DNA of 64,000 nucleotides from Glaciimonas sp. (GTDB lineage: Bacteria > Pseudomonadota > Gammaproteobacteria > Burkholderiales > Burkholderiaceae_D): the NCBI GenBank assembly GCA_012927585.1, contig JABBOY010000029.1:1-64000 (forward strand), read 5' to 3'. Made by a program: the position numbers and the translations under genes. Numbering within the stretch: position 1 is the first letter of the stretch; each line of letters begins with the position of its first letter. This document shows positions 58,921-64,000 of the stretch, piece by piece. The notes under the pieces are model-generated. The model did not search any database. It had not been told where the DNA came from and saw only the letters and a list, made by a program, of their open reading frames with translations.

Positions 58921-59487
58921 TCAACATGCTGTGCTTCCGTCGCCGGCAATTCGGGTGCGACCGTTAAGGCTGACGCATACGGTGCGCTGCACATCGCTCT
59001 TAAACAGGTCGGGGCTACCAAATGTCAGTGTCGTGGCCGAATTTAAGTTGTAGGTGCGCCCAGTGGCCGTGAACTGGAATTTGGTGGATGAGCTACCTTT
59101 ACTATCTTCCACAATAGTATTTATCGAAGTTATAGGCGACTGCACCCGCAGCAATGTTTCTGCTGCAGCTTTTTGCCCATTATTGTCCAGATCATGAAAA
59201 ATAATCCAACCGCTGACCCACCCATTGCCATTTGGGCCGGAACCGCTGCCGCAAGTAGGACTGGCCGCCTCGGGATCATCGCTGCGGCACATGACAACCC
59301 CGCCGCCGCGTCGAATCGATTCGCTGCGCGCATAGCGCATGTCAGCCAGGAATGTATTCACGTTGCTGGATATCGTAGTTGACTGGATCAATCGCTTGAG
59401 CGATGGTGCAGCAATCGCGCTGAGGATGGCGGCAATCGCCACCACAACCATCAACTCGACCAAAGTAAATCCGTTTGATTTGTGCAT
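58921..59487 (-). CDS. fimT: FimT/FimU-type minor pilin (GspH family)
   Basis: The 188-residue protein has the leader site G|FTLVELMVVVAIAAILSAI, then the GspH-family pattern FLADMRYARSESIRRGGGVV, a conserved GWIIFHDLDNNGQ and a C-terminal Cys (GDGSTAC). It is first in the minor pilin operon. The class can bind DNA in some competent bacteria, but this is not visible here. Confidence 0.9.
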   Translation of the reverse strand: MHKSNGFTLVELMVVVAIAAILSAIAAPSLKRLIQSTTISSNVNTFLADMRYARSESIRRGGGVVMCRSDDPEAASPTCGSGSGPNGNGWVSGWIIFHDLDNNGQKAAAETLLRVQSPITSINTIVEDSKGSSSTKFQFTATGRTYNLNSATTLTFGSPDLFKSDVQRTVCVSLNGRTRIAGDGSTAC

Positions 59488-59608
59488 AGATGGGAGTTTA
59501 AGCTAGCCGCTGATGTTTTTGCGACTACAGTGGACAGGCGGCAACTTTGAGTTGACCAGTGGCATTAGTTTTTGACACTCACAGCTCGCGTGCCAAATCG
59601 CTTTGCAA

Positions 59609-59659
59609 GGAAACTCTTAAGTTTCCCCGCATTTGCGGGGATGGCGGCAGAACTGCCGC
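59609..59659 (-). terminator. Tandem hairpins between gcvP and fimT
   Basis: Three adjacent palindromes occur: GGAAAC..GTTTCC (59609-59626), CCCCGC-ATTT-GCGGGG (59625-59640) and GCGGCAG-AA-CTGCCGC (59644-59659). They lie just after the gcvP stop on the minus strand and probably end gcv transcription, although no long T run follows on that strand. Confidence 0.5.
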
Positions 59660-59680
59660 TGGTCGTTTTTTGAACGTTCC

Positions 59681-62608
59681 TTACTCGTATGCGCCAATCG
59701 GCACACAACCGCAGAACAGATTGCGGTCGCCATACACGTTGTCGGCACGCCCAACCGTCGGCCAGTATTTCTGCTGGCGTAGCGCGGCCACCGGATAGGC
59801 AGCGACTTCACGGCTGTACGCATGATTCCAGAGGTCGGCGCTCACTACCTGAGCGGTATGCGGCGCATGTTTCAACGGGTTGTCGGCGCGGTCGAATTCG
59901 CCGCTTGCGACCTTGGCGATTTCTTGCCGAATCGTGATCATGGCGTCGATGAAGCGGTCCATCTCGGCTTGCGATTCGCTTTCGGTCGGCTCGATCATCA
60001 GTGTGCCCGGCACCGGGAAGCTCATGGTCGGCGCGTGGAAGCCGAAATCCATCAGGCGCTTGGCGACGTCTTCGTTGCTGATGCCGGTGGCGGCCGTCAA
60101 CGGGCGCAGATCGAGGATGCATTCGTGCGCGATTAATCCGTCGTGGCCCGAATACAGCACCGGATAGTGCGGCGCCAGACGGCGCGCAATGTAATTGGCG
60201 GCCAGAATCGCCACTTCAGTGGCTGCGGTCAGTCCGGCCGCGCCCATCATCGCGATATACATCCACGAAATCGGCAAAATGCTGGCCGAGCCGAACGGGG
60301 CCGCCGCAATTGCTCCGATGCCGGCGCAGGCGTCAGTTCCCGCGCGTTGGTAACCGGCGCTGCGCAGATTCGGTAGGAATTGGGCCAGATGCGCGCCGAC
60401 CGCAACTGGGCCGACGCCGGGGCCGCCACCGCCGTGCGGGATGCAGAAAGTCTTGTGCAGATTCAGGTGGCTGACGTCGCCGCCGAACTGGCCCGGCGCG
60501 ACGATGCCGACCAAAGCATTCATGTTGGCGCCGTCGATGTAGACCTGGCCGCCGTGTGCGTGGACGATTTCGCACAATTGCTGCACGCCTTCCTCGAACA
60601 CGCCGTGGGTCGAGGGGTAAGTCACCATCGCCGCTGCTAGGTTGTTGCTATGGAGTTCGGCCTTGGCTTTCAGATCGGCCAGGTCGACATTGCCGCGCTC
60701 GTCGCAGGCGACCACCACCACCTGCATTCCGGCCATGGTGGCCGAGGCTGGATTGGTGCCGTGCGCCGAGGAGGGAATCAGGCAGATATTGCGATGCGCT
60801 TCGCCGCGGGCCGCGTGATACGCGTGGATCACCAGCAGGCCGGTGTATTCGCCTTGCGAGCCGGCATTCGGCTGCAAGGATACGGCGGCGTAACCGGTGG
60901 CCGCGCACAGCATTTGTTCCAGTTGGTCGATCATTTCGCGGTAGCCAATGGTCTGGCCGGTCGGCGCATACGGGTGGATGCTGGAGAATTCGGGCCAGCT
61001 GACCGGCAGCATTTCGCTGCTGGCGTTGAGCTTCATGGTGCAGGAACCGAGCGGGATCATGCTGCGGTCGAGCGCCAGATCCTTGTCGGCCAGACGGCGC
61101 AGGTAGCGCAGCATTTCGTGTTCGGCGTGATAGCGGTTGAAGACCGGATGCGTCAGAAAGCCGCTGCGGCGCGCTAGCGCAGTCGGAAACGCATCGTTGA
61201 CATCGGCTTCGATGGCGTCGAAATCGAGCGCATGTAATTGCCCCTGTCCTTTCTGCGCAAAAATTGACCACAGCAATTGCACGTCGCCACGTTCGGTGGT
61301 TTCATCGAGTGCAATGCCGACATGATGATCGTCGATCCGTCGCAGATTCAGGCCCTGCGCCTGGGCTGCCGCGTGCAATTTGTCGGCCAGCTTATTTGCC
61401 AAGCTAACTTGCACGGTCAGCGTGTCGAAAAAGGCTTGATTGGCGATGCGGTAACCGAGTCCACGCAAGCCTGCCGCCAGCACGCCGGTGTATCGATGCA
61501 CGCGCTGTGCAATACGGCGGATGCCGTCCGGGCCGTGATACACCGCATACATCGACGCCATCACCGCCAACAAGACTTGCGCGGTGCAAATATTGGAAGT
61601 GGCTTTCTCGCGCCTGATATGTTGTTCGCGGGTTTGCAGCGCCAGCCGATACGCGTGGTTGCCCTGTGCATCGACTGTCACGCCGACCAAGCGGCCCGGC
61701 ATGCTGCGCTTGAAGGCGTCGCGGGTAGCCAGGTACCCGGCGTGCGGGCCGCCGAAACCGAGCGGCACGCCGAAGCGCTGGCTGCTGCCGACTACCACAT
61801 CTGCGCCCCACTCGCCCGGCGGCGTCAGCAGCGCCAACGCCAGCAAATCGGCGGCGACGATCACCAGCGCGCTCTTGGCGTGCATTGTTTTGACGTACTC
61901 GCGGTAATCGCGCACTTCGCCATTTACGCCCGGATATTGCAGTAGCACGCCGAAACAATCGTTGTGCAGCGCGGCGTTATCCTCACCTGCACCGCTGCAG
62001 GTACGCACTTCTATACCGATCGGCAGGGCGCGGGTTTCGATGATTTCGCGGGTTTGCGGCAGCACGTCGTCGGCCACATAAAATACGTTCGAACTGGACT
62101 TGCCTACGCGCTGGATCAGTGTCATCGCTTCGGCGCTAGCGGTGCCTTCGTCCAGCATCGACGCGTTGGCAATCGCCATCCCAGTCATGTCTGTGATCAT
62201 TTGCTGGAAGTTCAGAATTGCTTCCAGCCGGCCCTGCGAGATTTCCGGCTGATACGGCGTGTAGGCGGTGTACCAGGCCGGATTTTCAAACAGGTTGCGC
62301 AAAATTACGCCCGGGGTGTAAGTGTTGTAATAGCCCTGACCGATCATCGACTTGAACACGCGATTCTTGCTAGCCAAGCCTTTCAGCTTGGCTAAAGCCG
62401 CCTGCTCCGGCAGCGGCTGGGTGAACTGGCCGAGCGGCAGCGCATCCTTGCGACGGATGTTGGGCGGCACGATGGCGTCGATCAGCGCGTTGCGACTTGG
62501 GTAACCGACGACTTTCAGCATCGCCTTTTGTTCGGATTCGGACGGGCCGATATGGCGCGCGATGAAAGCGTCGCGTGCTTCAAGTTGGGACAGGCTGGCG
62601 CGGGTCAT
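59681..62608 (-). CDS. gcvP: Glycine dehydrogenase (decarboxylating), P protein
   Basis: GcvP uses PLP to decarboxylate glycine and passes the aminomethyl group to lipoyl-GcvH. The 975-residue protein is the single-chain form, with fused halves. The PLP Lys lies in [19 protein letters not shown], and the conserved N-terminal [20 protein letters not shown] and [16 protein letters not shown] are present. It follows gcvH by 23 bases in gcvT-gcvH-gcvP. A glycine riboswitch, if present, would be upstream of gcvT outside the window. Confidence 0.97.
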   Translation of the reverse strand: MTRASLSQLEARDAFIARHIGPSESEQKAMLKVVGYPSRNALIDAIVPPNIRRKDALPLGQFTQPLPEQAALAKLKGLASKNRVFKSMIGQGYYNTYTPGVILRNLFENPAWYTAYTPYQPEISQGRLEAILNFQQMITDMTGMAIANASMLDEGTASAEAMTLIQRVGKSSSNVFYVADDVLPQTREIIETRALPIGIEVRTCSGAGEDNAALHNDCFGVLLQYPGVNGEVRDYREYVKTMHAKSALVIVAADLLALALLTPPGEWGADVVVGSSQRFGVPLGFGGPHAGYLATRDAFKRSMPGRLVGVTVDAQGNHAYRLALQTREQHIRREKATSNICTAQVLLAVMASMYAVYHGPDGIRRIAQRVHRYTGVLAAGLRGLGYRIANQAFFDTLTVQVSLANKLADKLHAAAQAQGLNLRRIDDHHVGIALDETTERGDVQLLWSIFAQKGQGQLHALDFDAIEADVNDAFPTALARRSGFLTHPVFNRYHAEHEMLRYLRRLADKDLALDRSMIPLGSCTMKLNASSEMLPVSWPEFSSIHPYAPTGQTIGYREMIDQLEQMLCAATGYAAVSLQPNAGSQGEYTGLLVIHAYHAARGEAHRNICLIPSSAHGTNPASATMAGMQVVVVACDERGNVDLADLKAKAELHSNNLAAAMVTYPSTHGVFEEGVQQLCEIVHAHGGQVYIDGANMNALVGIVAPGQFGGDVSHLNLHKTFCIPHGGGGPGVGPVAVGAHLAQFLPNLRSAGYQRAGTDACAGIGAIAAAPFGSASILPISWMYIAMMGAAGLTAATEVAILAANYIARRLAPHYPVLYSGHDGLIAHECILDLRPLTAATGISNEDVAKRLMDFGFHAPTMSFPVPGTLMIEPTESESQAEMDRFIDAMITIRQEIAKVASGEFDRADNPLKHAPHTAQVVSADLWNHAYSREVAAYPVAALRQQKYWPTVGRADNVYGDRNLFCGCVPIGAYE

Positions 62609-62631
62609 AATCTGGAATTGTTGTGGAAAGA

Positions 62632-63012
62632 TCAGGCGTCGATTTTGGTGCGGTAGGCCGCCGCATCCAGCAGATTATCCAAGTCGTCGAGCTTGGCCGG
62701 CTTTAGCTTGAACAGCCAGGCTGCATAAGCGTTCTGATTGATTTGCTCAGGCGCGTCGCCGAGCGCATCATTGACCGCCACCACTTCGCCGCTGACCGGC
62801 GCATAAATGTCGCTGGCCGCCTTGACCGATTCCACCACCGCGCAATCTTTGCCGGCGGTCAGCGTCTGGCCGATTATGGGCAATTCGACAAACACGATAT
62901 CGCCCAGCGCATCCTGTGCATATTCGGTGATCCCAACGGTAACCGTGCCATCGGTTTCGGTGCGCGCCCATTCGTGGGATTCGCTGTATTTAAGTTCGGC
63001 GGGAATGTTCAT
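62632..63012 (-). CDS. gcvH: Glycine cleavage H protein
   Basis: GcvH shuttles the aminomethyl intermediate on its lipoyl arm. The 126-residue protein has [15 protein letters not shown] at the N-terminus and the lipoylation site [12 protein letters not shown] with its Lys. The start at 63012 follows GGAG, four codons inside the longest frame. It lies between gcvT and gcvP. Confidence 0.96.
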   Translation of the reverse strand: MNIPAELKYSESHEWARTETDGTVTVGITEYAQDALGDIVFVELPIIGQTLTAGKDCAVVESVKAASDIYAPVSGEVVAVNDALGDAPEQINQNAYAAWLFKLKPAKLDDLDNLLDAAAYRTKIDA

Positions 63013-63071
63013 TTTTAACTCCAAAAATAGAAAATGTTTTAGTACTGGTGCGTATGATGCACTCTACTGAT

Positions 63072-63145
63072 AACTACATATACTCATAGATGCTATATTG
63101 ATTACCGCATATAAATAATAATAAGTTTGCATATACTCCATGTTT
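63072..63145 (+). repeat. Dispersed intergenic element, copy 9 (diverged)
   Basis: The gcvT-gcvH gap contains ACCGCATATAAATAA and, about 18 bases later, CATATACTCC. These resemble the left-middle and right parts of the element, but ATGCG is lost and the spacing is altered. It lies inside the gcv operon, unlike most copies. Confidence 0.5.
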
Positions 63146-63174
63146 TTTCTATTTAATGACGCGATATGCTGGAA

Positions 63175-64000
63175 TCAGGAAATCAGAATTTTTCCGTGGC
63201 GTACAAACGGCAGCGTGACTACGGCCGCCGTCAGCTGCTTGTCGCGGATGTCAACCTGGACCGTGTCGCCCACCTCTATGCCGAGCGGCAGACGCGCCAG
63301 TGCAATCGCTTGCTGCATAGTCGGACTGAAGGTGCCGCTGGTGATTTCGCCCTGCCCTTTGTCGGTTGCGACTTTCTGGCGGGCGCGCAGCACGCCGCCT
63401 TTTTCACGCAGGATCAGACCGAAAAATTGCGCCTGTTGCCCTTTTGCCAGCAGCGCTGCCTTGCCGACAAAATCGCGGTCACTGACCAGATCGATGGTCC
63501 AGGCCAGACCGGCGTCGAGCGGATTTATGGTTTCATCCATGTCCTGACCATACAGATTCATGCCGGCTTCCAGCCGCAGCGTGTCGCGTGCGCCCAGACC
63601 GGCAGGTTTGACGCCGGCCGCTGCCAGCGCACTCCACAACGCTTTTGCTTGCGTGGCCGAAAAGGCCAGTTCGAAGCCATCTTCACCGGTGTAACCGGTG
63701 CGCGCCAGCATCACTTCGCCGAACGGCGTGTCGGCCACCACGACTGCATTGAACGGTTGTAATTGCGCGCTGGCGGTGTGCGTTTGCGGCAACACCTGCC
63801 ACACCTTGGCGCGTGCATTCGGTCCCTGCACCGCAATCAACGCCAGCGCGTCAGTGCCGCTGCGGCGCTGGGTGATGACGAGGCCGCTGCCGGTTTTGTT
63901 ATTCCGGGCCGAAATCCAGGCCAGATCTTTTTCAGCGGTGCCGGCATTGACCACCAGCCGGAACCAGCTTTCGCTGAAGAAATAAATGATCAGATCGTCG
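63175..64000 (-). CDS. gcvT: Glycine cleavage T protein, aminomethyltransferase (partial)
   Basis: GcvT transfers the one-carbon unit to tetrahydrofolate and releases ammonia. The visible 274 C-terminal residues read in from the window edge. They include [39 protein letters not shown] and [20 protein letters not shown], the folate-site region. DFVGKAALL follows, and the C-terminal barrel ends in [16 protein letters not shown]. The N-terminus (about 95-100 residues) is beyond the window. The gap of 162 bases to gcvH contains an eroded repeat element. Confidence 0.95.
   Translation of the reverse strand, partial: DDLIIYFFSESWFRLVVNAGTAEKDLAWISARNNKTGSGLVITQRRSGTDALALIAVQGPNARAKVWQVLPQTHTASAQLQPFNAVVVADTPFGEVMLARTGYTGEDGFELAFSATQAKALWSALAAAGVKPAGLGARDTLRLEAGMNLYGQDMDETINPLDAGLAWTIDLVSDRDFVGKAALLAKGQQAQFFGLILREKGGVLRARQKVATDKGQGEITSGTFSPTMQQAIALARLPLGIEVGDTVQVDIRDKQLTAAVVTLPFVRHGKILIS

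Noticed and set aside
62743-63018. Plus-strand frame opposite gcvH
   Set aside because: Entirely within a clear gcvH gene; His/Arg-rich composition typical of an antisense shadow.

Overview
The window looks like chromosomal DNA of a betaproteobacterium, most likely Burkholderiales and close to Oxalobacteraceae. This is inferred from a general porin of the beta-proteobacterial type, the gene order mnmG-rsmG-parA-parB-atpIBEFHAGDC, GTP-dependent PEP carboxykinase, a PilVWX/FimT minor-pilin set and moderately high GC with AT-rich intergenic gaps. No rRNA, tRNA or CRISPR array was recognised.

Layout. 0.4-3.6 kb: molybdate uptake operon modABC-modE behind a perfect ModE-type operator. 3.9-4.5 kb: a scar with a broken MntA-like nucleotidyltransferase and an IS200/IS605-type TnpA remnant. 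4.5-10.1 kb: a TetR-controlled efflux operon (adaptor, FtsX-like permease, ATPase, outer-membrane factor). 10.3-11.8 kb: a porin with an unusual Ala-rich insertion. 12-17 kb: priA, hemE, a PPK2 kinase and a CoA-binding protein. 17-24 kb: the complete F1Fo ATP synthase operon. 24.4-28.9 kb: parB, parA, rsmG, mnmG, followed by two parS sites. 29.1-39.4 kb: a catabolic block (Fe-alcohol dehydrogenase, livMHKFG transporter, GMC oxidoreductase, mmsA, LysR). 39.4-40.4 kb: a gene-free AT-rich region that I read as the chromosomal replication origin. 40.4-54.6 kb: an MTA/SAH-type nucleosidase, then proline and amino-acid metabolism (putA with a divergent Lrp regulator, pckG, 4-hydroxyproline epimerase-like protein, substrate-binding protein, proline iminopeptidase, GntR). 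54.9-59.5 kb: type IV minor pilins with a repeat-rich beta-solenoid protein where PilY1 is usually found. 59.7-64 kb: glycine cleavage genes gcvP, gcvH and the edge-truncated gcvT.

Three observations stand out. (1) The 39.5-40.4 kb gap holds two copies of one module: DnaA boxes in both orientations, an identical 17-nt DnaA-trio-like tract and an AT-rich stretch. Every element is offset by exactly 620 bp, about 10.5 kb from the parS pair, and no dnaA gene is in view. (2) A dispersed intergenic element with rigid internal spacing (GTATT, 26 nt to ATGCG, 25 nt to CATACTC) occurs in at least six good copies plus truncated and inverted ones. (3) The pilin cluster carries a secreted protein with about twelve 19-20-residue repeats instead of PilY1.

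Gene orientation fits an origin near 40 kb on its left side: nearly all housekeeping genes between 4.5 and 38 kb are on the minus strand, so they would be read away from it. The right side is mixed. All assignments come from reading motifs, lengths and gene order; no database search was run.
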